This document shows positions 24,759-33,379 of a stretch of DNA of 33,409 bases, one piece after another. How positions within the stretch are numbered: position 1 is the first letter of the stretch; each line of letters begins with the position of its first letter. Source of the stretch: Marinobacter algicola DG893 (lineage in GTDB: Bacteria > Pseudomonadota > Gammaproteobacteria > Pseudomonadales > Oleiphilaceae); the NCBI RefSeq assembly GCF_000170835.1, contig NZ_ABCP01000037.1:1-33409 (forward strand), written 5' to 3'. The notes under the pieces are model-generated. The model had not been told where the DNA came from and did no database searches. It saw nothing but the letters and a program-made list of their open reading frames with translations. Both the position numbers and the translations under genes were made by a program.

Positions 24759-27323
24759 TCAGCCAAGCTTACGGCCTCGGCCATGATGTTTGTAGTCGCC
24801 CAGCCAAACGATGACGTCGTCGAACGGCAGTGGTGGCGTCAGGATATAGCCCTGGATCATGTCGCACCCCATCTTCTCCAACAGTTCCATTGTCTCCGAG
24901 CTTTCCACGCCCTCGGCCACTACCGCATAGCCCAGGCTGTGGCACATCTCGATGGTGGTCTGGACAATGACGCGGTCGCCAGCCTGGGACGCCAGATCCG
25001 TGATCAGTGAGCGGTCGATCTTGATCTCGCTGGCGGGCAATCGCTTGATATACGAGAGCGAAGAATAGCCGGAACCGAAGTCATCAATGGACAGCGGAAT
25101 ACCTGTGGTGTGTAGGGAGTTGAGGGCACGCAGTGAGTTGACCGGGTCCTGCATCATTGAGGTCTCGGTGACTTCCAGGATAATGGCCCCGCGATGAGTG
25201 TGGTGGCTGCTCATCAGGCGCTGGACGTACAGCGGAAAGTCCGGCTCCCGCAGATTGTTGGGGGAGATATTCACCGAGATATTGAGTGGGTAGCCGTTCT
25301 CCAGTAATCGCGCTCTCAGTTCCAGTGAGTTCTCCAGTACCCAGCGTGTTAATGGCTTGATCAGTCCGGTCTGCTCGGCCAGGGCAATCAGCTCGTCGGC
25401 GGGTATTGGCTTTTTCCGGTCGGGCCAGCGAATCAGCGCTTCCAGGCCGACCACCTCCCTTGTTTTCAGAGACAGTTTTGGTTGCAGGTATAGGGCAAGT
25501 TCACCGTGCTGGAGAGCATGTTGCAGCTCGGACACCAGGGTAAGGCGGTCAGCGCTGTAGGAGTCCCGCGAGGGCTGATAGTAGGCCAGCCCTCGGTCTC
25601 GGGCGTCGTCGGAGCCCTGCGCAATAAAGGCACGCCGGATCAGGGTATTGGTGTCGGTGGCGTGATCCGGATAGATCGCCGAGCCCGTGTGAGGGTCCAG
25701 TGGTAACTGCATGCCCAGGTAGTCCAGCGGTTTACGGATTTCCTCAAGGGCACGAACAATGGCACGAGGTGTTTCCGAAATAACATCCGCTTCCACAATA
25801 AACCCGAAGGTAGCCGACTCCAGCGACGCCAGGTAGAAACTCTGCTGATCGGTGGTCTCAACGGTGCAGATTCCGGGCAGTTCACTGACGATGCTGTTGA
25901 AGCGTCGGGCGGCAAGTTCGAGCAGCCGGTCGGTATTACGATGCCCCAGGGTTTTGGTGATGGCTGGAAGGTTGCTTAGGTGGATCACCGCGATGGAGAG
26001 GCGTTTGTCGGGCTCTCGGTTGATCAGTTCGCTGATGGTCATTTCCAGGCAAGCGCGGTTGGGCAATCCCGTTAGCGGGTTGTGGAGAGCCTGTTCGATC
26101 AGTCGAAGCTCTGCTGAGCGCCTTGCCGCCATGGCGGTGATTTCTGCTTCGCGGGCGCGAACTTTGCCTTCACGTTCCTGGTAGAGCCGGGCGGCCAGGG
26201 CGATGGTCAACAGGATAGCTTCGAGAGCGGAGCCGATTTCGATGCCGTAGGCCGTCACGAAGCTGTTGGGTACGAAACCGTATTTATTGGCTGCGGTGAT
26301 GGCGCTGCCCAGGGTAAGCAGGCCCCAGGCTATGGTGTAGTAGCCGGCCTGGGGATTGCCCCGAATCCATTGTATGGGCCCCATGACGGTCAACAGCAGG
26401 CAACTGGGAATCGCCAGGGCAACCGTGAGCCTGCTGGCAACGCTGTAGTCGGTAACGAATGTTGTCACTGCCACCGCGACGTTCACCAACACCGTATACC
26501 ACACAAGTTTGTCCATGCGCGGGCTGGTGACGCGCAGGTTGAGGAAAGCGCGGGAGAATAACAGGGTGAATATCAATGCCACCGGCACGGCCAGCACCAT
26601 GGCCTGGTTGTGCAACCAGGGCGACTCTGGCCAGAGTAATTGGTAGGTGCTGCCATTCAGACTGCCAATAAACATCAGGTAGCTGAGGGTGGAGAGCACG
26701 TACAACAGGTACATGCGCTCCCTCAGGGCCAGGAAGATAAACAGGTTGAAAAAGATCACCATGATCAGGATGCCGTAGTAGATCGCGTGCATCTGATCTT
26801 CGATGGACGTGGCTTCGAAGTAGGTTCGCGGGTCCCACAGCCTGACGGGGATCTGCATGGCGCCCTGTGTTCGAATACGCAATAACACCTGGTAATCGCT
26901 TTGCGGATCGGTTTCGAAGGAGAACAGAAAGTTGCGGTGCCGAATCTGGCGCTGTGCAAAGGGCAGGTGATCGCCAGTTGATATGCGTTGCCTGACGACA
27001 CCGTTCTCCATCAGGTAGAAGGTGATATCGTCGAGCTGCGGATAGCGTATCTCCAGCAGCTTGCGGTCACTGGGTATGGTGGATACAGGAACGCGGAGCC
27101 ACACGGTGTCACGAATGTAGCCGAAGTTGGGGCTTTCGCCTTCCAGTGATTGCCACCGGTCGGAAGTAAGAGCTTCCCTGAGATCCATCTGTTCCGAAGG
27201 TGCCACCCGGATGTAGTCCATATCCGGTTCTGCAAAGCCGGGCGAAGCCGCATTTGCCTGGGTTCCGAAAGCCATCATGATCAATGCGCCCGCCAGGGCG
27301 AAAAACTGAGCAATATGGCGCAC
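24759..27323 (-). CDS. 7TMR-DISM sensor with degenerate GGDEF and intact EAL domains
   Basis: This is an 854-residue inner-membrane protein. A signal peptide (1-25) leads to a periplasmic 7TMR-DISMED2-type beta domain (about 30-165), seven helices (about 175-380), a short coiled coil (about 383-412), a GGDEF-like domain (about 413-575) and an EAL domain (about 590-840). The GGDEF-like part keeps LTGLPNR but has no GG(D/E)EF signature; ATFGFIVEA occupies that region, so it should not make cyclic di-GMP. The EAL domain is complete: EALIRW (628-633), EVTET (717-721), DDFGSG (747-752), KID (768-770), AEGVES (803-808), QGY (824-826). It is probably a phosphodiesterase tuned by an extracytoplasmic ligand. 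The start is a GTG with a weak ribosome site. Confidence 0.92.
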   Translation of the reverse strand: MRHIAQFFALAGALIMMAFGTQANAASPGFAEPDMDYIRVAPSEQMDLREALTSDRWQSLEGESPNFGYIRDTVWLRVPVSTIPSDRKLLEIRYPQLDDITFYLMENGVVRQRISTGDHLPFAQRQIRHRNFLFSFETDPQSDYQVLLRIRTQGAMQIPVRLWDPRTYFEATSIEDQMHAIYYGILIMVIFFNLFIFLALRERMYLLYVLSTLSYLMFIGSLNGSTYQLLWPESPWLHNQAMVLAVPVALIFTLLFSRAFLNLRVTSPRMDKLVWYTVLVNVAVAVTTFVTDYSVASRLTVALAIPSCLLLTVMGPIQWIRGNPQAGYYTIAWGLLTLGSAITAANKYGFVPNSFVTAYGIEIGSALEAILLTIALAARLYQEREGKVRAREAEITAMAARRSAELRLIEQALHNPLTGLPNRACLEMTISELINREPDKRLSIAVIHLSNLPAITKTLGHRNTDRLLELAARRFNSIVSELPGICTVETTDQQSFYLASLESATFGFIVEADVISETPRAIVRALEEIRKPLDYLGMQLPLDPHTGSAIYPDHATDTNTLIRRAFIAQGSDDARDRGLAYYQPSRDSYSADRLTLVSELQHALQHGELALYLQPKLSLKTREVVGLEALIRWPDRKKPIPADELIALAEQTGLIKPLTRWVLENSLELRARLLENGYPLNISVNISPNNLREPDFPLYVQRLMSSHHTHRGAIILEVTETSMMQDPVNSLRALNSLHTTGIPLSIDDFGSGYSSLSYIKRLPASEIKIDRSLITDLASQAGDRVIVQTTIEMCHSLGYAVVAEGVESSETMELLEKMGCDMIQGYILTPPLPFDDVIVWLGDYKHHGRGRKLG

Positions 27324-27425
27324 GTAGTACCGATCTTGTTGTGATTGTCCGGCTCAGTATGGCGTTATCTGCCGGGGGGCTCAAGGCCGATATCGCCGGT
27401 TTTCGAACGTCACCTGTGTCAGGTG

Positions 27426-27872
27426 TTATAGCCGTTCAAGCCACTCCCGCACCCAGGGTACGGCTTCCATCTCCGGCTCGGTGGTTTCCAGGGCGTCGAT
27501 CCTTAAGGTGTCCCCCACTTTCCGGGCTGACGTCTCGTATAAAGCCTCTTCCATCAGCTCACCGGCGCCACAAAAGGTGTCTCCGTAGGAACTGTCACCA
27601 AGCACAATGACCCCAAACGGACGTGCCGGTTGCTGGGGCAGTTGCTCCCGCAGTCGCAGGTAAAACGGCAGCAGGTTGGGGGGCAGCTCTCCCTGGCCGG
27701 TGGTTGATGTGCACACCAGCAGTGGTTCGTCGTTCCCGGTGATGTCCTCCAGATCGGGGTCCTCAAGGACTGTGATCCGGTGCCCTTCCGGTTCCAGGGT
27801 TTTCTTCAGGGTACGTGCCGTCAGCAGGGCGCCACCATAAACGCTGCCGACCAGAATCCGGATTGAAGCCAT
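27426..27872 (-). CDS. MioC-like short flavodoxin
   Basis: This 148-residue FMN-binding flavodoxin-fold protein is close in length to E. coli MioC (147). The FMN phosphate loop is GSVYGGALLTA near residue 8. The isoalloxazine loops are STTGQGELPPN (about 56-66) and GDSSYGDTFCGAG (about 90-102), the latter strongly MioC/cysJ-like. MioC has been linked to biotin synthase electron transfer. The partner here is unknown. The ATG at 27872 has AGGA 7 bases ahead. A longer in-frame start at 27962 covers an intergenic hairpin and is rejected. The gene sits between two cyclic-di-GMP genes on the same strand. Confidence 0.88.
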   Translation of the reverse strand: MASIRILVGSVYGGALLTARTLKKTLEPEGHRITVLEDPDLEDITGNDEPLLVCTSTTGQGELPPNLLPFYLRLREQLPQQPARPFGVIVLGDSSYGDTFCGAGELMEEALYETSARKVGDTLRIDALETTEPEMEAVPWVREWLERL

Positions 27873-27895
27873 GAATGGTCCTGTTGATTCGTAAC

Positions 27896-27919
27896 GACAG
27901 CCATCCCGTGATGGCTGTC
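27896..27919. other. Perfect 10-bp hairpin between the GGDEF gene and flavodoxin gene
   Basis: GACAGCCATC and GATGGCTGTC form a perfect 10-bp stem with a 4-base loop. There is no T-run on either strand. It lies in the 98-base gap, 23 bases before the flavodoxin ATG in the minus direction. It may end or protect the GGDEF transcript or act in the flavodoxin leader. Confidence 0.5.
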
Positions 27920-27970
27920 TGCGTTGGGGCCCGATCATAGCCGGTGATGTGCTAGCGCTCAAGATCCGGC

Positions 27971-29065
27971 TCAGGAGAGGCTGGTTTCCCTGGAGGAGGT
28001 TCGTACTCTGGGGGCAACGCGATTGCGCCCGTCTTGCTTGGCGTTGTACAGGTGAACGTCAGCCTGTTTCAGCAATTCATCCACTGAGCTGGTCTTGGCG
28101 ATAGAGCAGATGCCGGCGCTGATGGTGACGGGCATGGATTGGCCGGCGAAGGAGAATTCGGCGCTGGCGACCTCGGAACGTAACCGCTCAGCGAGCGTGA
28201 GAGCTTGTAGCAGTGAGGTGTCCGGCAACAGGATCAGGAACTCCTCTCCGCCCCAGCGTGCGGCCACATCCGTTTGCCGGATAACGGTTTCCATCAGTTG
28301 CGAGAAAGCCCGGAGTACGTGGTCGCCGGCGTCGTGTCCGTAGTCGTCGTTGATACGCTTGAAGAGGTCCAGGTCGATCAGAACGATGGAGAAGTGGTGG
28401 CCGGAGCGCCGGTACCTTGAATACTCCTCGTTCAGTCGATGCTGCATGTCCCTGCGGTTGGACAGGCCCGTCAGTTCGTCAGTTCGGGCCGCGTGTTGGT
28501 GGGTGCGGGCCAACTCCATCAACTCATTGCGTGCCTTCAGGCGACTGGCTTCCAGCACGAAACAGAAGATGGATTCGAACGTCAGCGTGGCGAAGAAGCG
28601 GATCTTGAAGTCTGTGCTGTATTCCGCAGTCACCAGCGGCAGTTCAGGGAACTGGAAAACCACAACCGCCAGCAGGCAGCAGAATAACAACACTGCTGTG
28701 CCGGTTTTCAGGTCAGTCAGGTAGAACAGCAGCGGCGGAAACACGTAGAACCAGAGAGGGCCGGTGTTGCTCTCACCACCTGTAATGATCAGGTATCCGA
28801 ACAGCAGGCCGACGATAGAGATCATGCCAACCTTTTGATGGCGGCGGTTGCGAGAGCGGGCAAACGCCAGCATGTTCATCGCCACCAGCCCCGCAAAGAA
28901 CCAGAGCGAAAAGGCGTGGTGGGTGTGGGTTGCAAACCACGCTTTGGTGCCAATGCCCAGCAGGAAGAGGATGGCCATGGCTGACAGACCTGTCAGCAGG
29001 CGGGATACGCGTTCCTCCTCGCCTTCGTCGGCTATTTGTTGGCTGGTATCGGGGAGTCGGGTCAT
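27971..29065 (-). CDS. Membrane GGDEF diguanylate cyclase
   Basis: This is a 364-residue protein with a six-helix membrane region (about 24-175), a short helical linker and a GGDEF domain (about 190-350). The active site is RWGGEEFLILLPDT (GGEEF at 272-276), with LTGLSNRRDM and DLDLFKRINDDYGHDAGD upstream. An RQTD at 263-266, five residues before GGEEF, is a canonical inhibitory I-site, so product feedback is expected. It should make cyclic di-GMP from two GTP. The membrane part is not a sensor domain I can name. The ribosome site is weak. It faces pit divergently. Confidence 0.93.
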   Translation of the reverse strand: MTRLPDTSQQIADEGEEERVSRLLTGLSAMAILFLLGIGTKAWFATHTHHAFSLWFFAGLVAMNMLAFARSRNRRHQKVGMISIVGLLFGYLIITGGESNTGPLWFYVFPPLLFYLTDLKTGTAVLLFCCLLAVVVFQFPELPLVTAEYSTDFKIRFFATLTFESIFCFVLEASRLKARNELMELARTHQHAARTDELTGLSNRRDMQHRLNEEYSRYRRSGHHFSIVLIDLDLFKRINDDYGHDAGDHVLRAFSQLMETVIRQTDVAARWGGEEFLILLPDTSLLQALTLAERLRSEVASAEFSFAGQSMPVTISAGICSIAKTSSVDELLKQADVHLYNAKQDGRNRVAPRVRTSSRETSLS

Positions 29066-29199
29066 GACACGTCTGTTGTTGTCGATTTGTTGTTAGTGCT
29101 TTGCCCAGACTGCGTGAGGCTGGATAGTGATTCAGATTAGTCGAAGCGGGAAATCTGTACAGCGACTTTGGTCATGCAATCCGCATTATGGCCGTTTTG

Positions 29200-29228
29200 T
29201 TTCAATTTCATGGCAAAAAATTTATAGT
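29200..29228 (+). promoter_or_regulatory. Candidate promoter for pit
   Basis: TATAGT (29223-29228) has a weak TTTCAA (29200-29205) at 17 bases. It lies 65 bases before the pit ATG in an AT-rich stretch. No PhoB box is seen in the 29066-29293 gap. Confidence 0.35.
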
Positions 29229-29293
29229 TGCCGCCGTAAGTAATGTGAAACTGCAGCTTCCCGTATCCTCCCTGTTGCGAGACCTGACGTATT

Positions 29294-30853
29294 ATGGCCG
29301 GCAAAAACGGATTCCTCGATACTCTCCTGACCAGCCCATCGACCGAACGTTATCGTGTTGGCTTCAGCTTCCTGTTCCTGCTCTGCATTTTTCTGGCGGT
29401 GGGGCAGATCAGTGACGGCATGCCCAACAACATGCTGCTGATGGCAGCCGCGGTCATTGGTGGCTACATGGCCATCAACATTGGTGCAAACGATGTCGCC
29501 AATAATGTCGGCCCGGCGGTGGGGTCCGGGGCGCTGTCGTTGGGTGGCGCGGTCCTGATTGCCGCCGTGTTTGAGGCCGGAGGCGCCATCATCGCCGGCG
29601 GCGACGTGGTTTCTACCATCAAAGGGGGCATTATTGCCGCTGAAAGGCTCGACGATGTCAGCGCCTTCGTATGGTTGATGACTGCCGCGCTTCTTGCTGG
29701 CGCCCTGTGGCTGAACCTGGCCACCTGGATGGGGGCTCCGGTGTCCACTACCCACTCCATTGTCGGGGGTGTGCTTGGGGCCGGAATTGCGGCCGGCGGT
29801 TGGGGTATTGCCGACTGGGCCGTCATGGCCAAAATTGTCGCCAGTTGGGTGATTTCCCCCGTCATGGGTGGCGTGCTGGCGGCGCTGTTCCTGTATGCCA
29901 TCAAAAAGACCGTGCTGTATCGCAAGAACGTGGTGCCGGCGGCAAGAATCTTCGTACCCTGGCTGGTGGCGATCATGGCCTGGGCCTTCGGCACCTATTT
30001 GATGGTGAAGGGGGTCAAGAAGGTGGTTGAAGTAGACTTCCTGGGAGCTTCTCTGGTTGGTCTGGGGCTTGCTGCGGTCATTTTCTTCCTGATGCGGGCC
30101 CTGGTCGGTCGTCGTGCTGCGACCATGGAAAACAGCTCGGCTGGCGTGAATACCCTGTTTACCTGGCCGCTCATCTTTGCTGCGGCGTTGCTCAGTTTTG
30201 CCCACGGGGCGAACGACGTGGCCAATGCCATCGGCCCGCTGGCGGCCATTAACGATGCTCTGTCGGCTGGCGCAGTGGTCACCGCAGCGTCCATTCCTCT
30301 GTGGGTAATGCTGGTTGGCGCCCTTGGCCTGGCCGTTGGTCTTATGTTGTTCGGCCCACGCCTGATTAAGACCGTGGGGACTGAGATCACGGAGCTGGAT
30401 AAAACCCGGGCGTTCTGTATTGCCCTGTCGGCGGCGCTTACCGTTATTATCGCTTCTCAGTTGGGGCTGCCGGTCAGTTCCACCCACATTGCCATCGGTG
30501 GTGTGTTTGGCGTTGGTTTCCTGAGGGAGTACCTGAAGTCCAATTACGCCACCCAGCTCCACAACATCATGGACAGCCATGAAGAAGAAGAGCGTGAGCG
30601 TCTGCGCCCGTTCCTGGAAGATTTCCGTAACGCCTCGGTTGAGCAGATGGAAAACCTGCTCCAACAGGCCAAGAAAAAGAAACAGGTGCCGCTCTCCAAG
30701 AAAGAGCGCAAGCGCCTCAAGAAGATCTATCGCGAGGAGATGGTAAAGCGTTCGCACCTGACTCGTATCGTCGCTGCCTGGATCATTACGGTGCCCGCTT
30801 CGGCCTGCATGGCGGCCATCCTGTTCTTCACCCTGCGTGGGTTGTTGCTGTAA
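29294..30853 (+). CDS. pit: PiT-family inorganic phosphate transporter
   Basis: This 519-residue inner-membrane symporter imports phosphate, usually as a metal-phosphate complex with protons or sodium. The two inverted halves each carry the PHO4 signature: GANDVANNVGP (64-74) with PVSTTHSIVGG (149-159), and GANDVANAIGP (305-315) with PVSSTHIAIGG (393-403). About 10-12 helices are predicted. An unusually long charged segment (about 429-488, first acidic then lysine-rich) lies before the last helix, probably cytoplasmic. There is no PhoU-like partner next door. The ribosome site before the ATG is weak. A small unknown gene follows after 105 bases. Confidence 0.95.
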   Translation: MAGKNGFLDTLLTSPSTERYRVGFSFLFLLCIFLAVGQISDGMPNNMLLMAAAVIGGYMAINIGANDVANNVGPAVGSGALSLGGAVLIAAVFEAGGAIIAGGDVVSTIKGGIIAAERLDDVSAFVWLMTAALLAGALWLNLATWMGAPVSTTHSIVGGVLGAGIAAGGWGIADWAVMAKIVASWVISPVMGGVLAALFLYAIKKTVLYRKNVVPAARIFVPWLVAIMAWAFGTYLMVKGVKKVVEVDFLGASLVGLGLAAVIFFLMRALVGRRAATMENSSAGVNTLFTWPLIFAAALLSFAHGANDVANAIGPLAAINDALSAGAVVTAASIPLWVMLVGALGLAVGLMLFGPRLIKTVGTEITELDKTRAFCIALSAALTVIIASQLGLPVSSTHIAIGGVFGVGFLREYLKSNYATQLHNIMDSHEEEERERLRPFLEDFRNASVEQMENLLQQAKKKKQVPLSKKERKRLKKIYREEMVKRSHLTRIVAAWIITVPASACMAAILFFTLRGLLL

Positions 30854-30908
30854 GGGATTGTCGCGCTGGTTGTCAGGTGCCTGTTTGGCCCATACTATTC
30901 TTCAATAC

Positions 30909-30926
30909 GGGAGGCGTTTGCCTCCC
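30909..30926 (+). other. Hairpin between pit and the small downstream gene
   Basis: GGGAGGC and GCCTCCC form a perfect 7-bp stem around GTTT. The stem overlaps copies of a short direct repeat, CAATACG (30903-30909 and 30926-30932). No T-run follows. It may define the pit 3' end. Confidence 0.4.
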
Positions 30927-30958
30927 AATACGTTGCCAATATGTCCGGGGATTGATTC

Positions 30959-31225
30959 ATGAGTTCAGCAGAAGAAAGTCGTCAGGCGAAGGTCATTGAC
31001 GAGCTCAGGGTGTTTATCAAGAAGGTCCTCAGTGATCCGACCATTGCGGTGAAATCGGTGGAAATCGCCCGCAAATATCGCAATCAGCCCAATGCCAATG
31101 AGCTGATTGCCCGTGAAATCAGCGCTAACACCACAATCCGTATTCCGGAGAGCTGGAGTCGGGCGGATCACATGTTTCTCGATATTCTGGACGAAGTTCT
31201 GGATGACGAAGAGGCGCTTTACTGA
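30959..31225 (+). CDS. Small uncharacterised protein, 88 residues
   Basis: This soluble protein has no signal peptide or membrane helix. It is predicted to be mostly helical and highly charged, ending in an acidic stretch (LDILDEVLDDEEALY). The codon pattern and a GGGG-containing ribosome site upstream support a real gene. I do not recognise a family. It lies 105 bases after pit with a hairpin between, so it may be co-transcribed or have its own start. It runs convergent with panP across 6 bases. No cysteine or obvious catalytic motif is present. Confidence 0.75.
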   Translation: MSSAEESRQAKVIDELRVFIKKVLSDPTIAVKSVEIARKYRNQPNANELIAREISANTTIRIPESWSRADHMFLDILDEVLDDEEALY

Positions 31226-31231
31226 TTTTCG

Positions 31232-32908
31232 TCAGGCCCGCCGAACACCAGGCTGATGCTGCTTCAACACCGCATCGGCCATCTGGTCCAGGATGGTGAT
31301 TTCGTCCTGGATGCCCTCGTCTGATGACAAGTCCCGCTGTTCCTTCAGTATGTCCGCGAGGATTTCCTTCGTGGTCAACGGGTTGGCCAATACCACCCGG
31401 AACACGATGCACGGAAAGTGAAAATAGCGCGACGGTTCGAGCCGGGTACGGGAAACGAAGGCCTTGCCCCGTTCACGCTGGGTTTTCTGAATGAATTTGG
31501 TAATGCGGTTCAGGCAGGTATTGAGTCGTTCGGCCTGTAGCGAGTCCGCGATTGCCAGTGCCTGCTGCACTTTTTCCGGGCAATAGCGATAGGTCAGAAT
31601 ATTGAGCTCGGGTTTGGTGATGAGCTCGAAATCCGTTTCCGCGTTGATCATTTCCGCAAAGGTTTGTGCCTTGTCGATGCCCTGGTCGATAAGGATCTCG
31701 TAGCCTTCCCGCGCCAGGATTCTCAACCCCGACTGGATCAGCATCGACATACCCGGTCGTGAACCTTCCAGAGTGGTGCTGCCCAGATCCCGGGACCCTT
31801 TCCGGATAATGTACTGGGCGTGATGCTCGATAGCACTTGCCAAACCTGGGTCACGGAACACCACCAGTCCGGCTCCCATGGGAACATAGAGCTGCTTGTG
31901 GGCGTCGAAGGTGACCGAGTCGGCCTTTTCGATGCCTCTGAGCAGGTGCCTGTGAGTGCGGGAAAACAGCGTCGGTCCGCCCCAGGCCGCATCCACGTGG
32001 AAGTGGGCGTTGAACTCGCGGGCGATGTCTGCCATGGCGTCCAGTGGGTCGACGTTGCCGGTTTCGGTCGTGCCGGCGATGCCGCAGATGGCCATGACCC
32101 GGATTTTCTGGCGGTGCAGCTCCAGGCATTTCTCCCGCAGTGCGTCGGTGTTGATGCGGTTGTCGTCATCGGTGTCGATGGGCACCAGGAAGTCCCGGCC
32201 CAGACCAAGGACATCGGCAGCTTTACGCAGCGAGTAATGGCCGCGGCGGGACACCAGAATGGCAGCACCCTCGCATCCGTAATAGCGCAGTGCCCGGAAC
32301 AGGCCTTCCTGATGGATGCCCCGGAAACTTCCTTCGGCAGGAAAAGCGTTGTTGCGGGCAACCCAGAGTGCGGTCAGGTTCGCCACGGTGCCACCGGAGC
32401 ACATGGCGCCGAGAGCGTAACTGGGGTCGTGCATCCACTTGCGGTAGAAGGCGCCATCCTGTTCGTACACCAGGCGGTGGATCATGCCCAATACCTGACG
32501 CTCCATGGGCGTAAATGCCTTGGAGGTTTCGGTTTTGACCAGGTTCTGGTTGAGGGCAATCATGATCTTGGACAGTGGCAACATGAAGTAGGGCAGTGCC
32601 GATGTCATGTGGCCGATAAAGCTCGGAGACGCGGTATGTACCGAGTTTGCGACGAGCTTGTCGAGCAGGAATTGGGCCTGTTCGGAGACGAAGATAGGCT
32701 TCTCGGGAATGGCGTAGTCTGAGAAGTCTTTCTCGACTTCGGAAAGATCCCGTTCGACCGCAACGATGTGTTCCTGCAGGAAGCCGGCAAGGTTGCGGGA
32801 TATGTTCTGGTCAATCCGGCTCAGGGTGGATTCAGGTGCCTCGGGCACGGTGAATACACGGTACATGGCCTCTACCGAGGCCTGGGCCGATTTTTTCTTT
32901 CCGGTCAT
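31232..32908 (-). CDS. panP: PLP-dependent aspartate 1-decarboxylase-like protein (PanP type)
   Basis: This 558-residue group II PLP decarboxylase is related to glutamate decarboxylase. The PLP lysine is in FDAHKQLYVPMGAG, the pyridine-contacting aspartate is in FHVDAAWGGP, and CSGGTVANLTAL binds the phosphate. The N-terminal part (PSFIGHMTSALPYFMLPLSKIMIALNQNLVKTETSKAFTP) is the signature of the PanP group described in Vibrio, which makes beta-alanine from aspartate for pantothenate and CoA. The ATG at 32908 is favoured. A GTG at 32917 adds three residues. Neither has a strong ribosome site. Glutamate cannot be excluded as substrate from sequence alone. Confidence 0.85.
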   Translation of the reverse strand: MTGKKKSAQASVEAMYRVFTVPEAPESTLSRIDQNISRNLAGFLQEHIVAVERDLSEVEKDFSDYAIPEKPIFVSEQAQFLLDKLVANSVHTASPSFIGHMTSALPYFMLPLSKIMIALNQNLVKTETSKAFTPMERQVLGMIHRLVYEQDGAFYRKWMHDPSYALGAMCSGGTVANLTALWVARNNAFPAEGSFRGIHQEGLFRALRYYGCEGAAILVSRRGHYSLRKAADVLGLGRDFLVPIDTDDDNRINTDALREKCLELHRQKIRVMAICGIAGTTETGNVDPLDAMADIAREFNAHFHVDAAWGGPTLFSRTHRHLLRGIEKADSVTFDAHKQLYVPMGAGLVVFRDPGLASAIEHHAQYIIRKGSRDLGSTTLEGSRPGMSMLIQSGLRILAREGYEILIDQGIDKAQTFAEMINAETDFELITKPELNILTYRYCPEKVQQALAIADSLQAERLNTCLNRITKFIQKTQRERGKAFVSRTRLEPSRYFHFPCIVFRVVLANPLTTKEILADILKEQRDLSSDEGIQDEITILDQMADAVLKQHQPGVRRA

Positions 32909-33034
32909 AGGTGCCACACACTATCAGTGGTCATTCACAGAGCCTGTCCCGGCCGTTCTGTTCTCCCTGAGGGGGCGTAGTATACGGTGTCGTGAAACCA
33001 TACGCTACAGCATGGCCTGTGCCCGGCGGGAGGG

Positions 33035-33379
33035 TCAAAGTATCTCGCGATGTACATCCAGTATGGCAGCGTCGATGCGTTCCTGTATCGCTTTTTCAAT
33101 CTGGTCGAGACGCTGGGCGATCTGTTGCGATGAGCCTCCGAGGGCGGCGATGGTCCAGGTGGCGCAATCGAGGGCGTCCTGGTCGGCGGTTTCGGCAACG
33201 GCCAGGTCGGGTTCTTTGCCCCATACCGCCTTCAGCGCGGTGAAGACTTTGCGCTTGGCTTTGAGGTCTTCGCAGCCGTAGAGCTGGAAGTGCAGGGTCA
33301 GGATGCCCACGTGGGGCGTTATGACTGTTTGCTGGGGCGTGTTGCCCTCTTTTAGCAGCCTTCTTAGAGCTTCAGACAT
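33035..33379 (-). CDS. DUF503/YlxP-like small protein
   Basis: This is a 114-residue protein. HVGILTLHFQLYGCEDLKAKRKVFTALKAVWGK followed by VAETADQDALDCATWTIAALG matches the beta-alpha-beta layout of DUF503 (YlxP) proteins: a short strand, the Leu-Lys-x-Lys-Arg segment, then AE..DQD and the helix start. In Gram-positive bacteria the family sits with ribosome-maturation genes. The function is not established. The N-terminal 20 residues extend beyond the usual start. The ATG has GGA 8 bases ahead. It is 126 bases upstream of panP on the same strand. The gap 32918-33034 shows no gene or clear terminator. Confidence 0.8.
   Translation of the reverse strand: MSEALRRLLKEGNTPQQTVITPHVGILTLHFQLYGCEDLKAKRKVFTALKAVWGKEPDLAVAETADQDALDCATWTIAALGGSSQQIAQRLDQIEKAIQERIDAAILDVHREIL

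Noticed and set aside
29066..29293. PhoB box ahead of pit
   Set aside because: No pair of CTGTCAT-like half-sites at an 11-base period was found. PiT transporters are often not in the Pho regulon.
29222..30757. A 511-residue open frame on the minus strand
   Set aside because: It lies wholly antisense to pit, is rich in Gly, His and Gln, and matches no family. It is a shadow of a GC-rich gene.
31820..32722. A 300-residue plus-strand open frame
   Set aside because: It is antisense to panP and has no domain or ribosome site that supports it.
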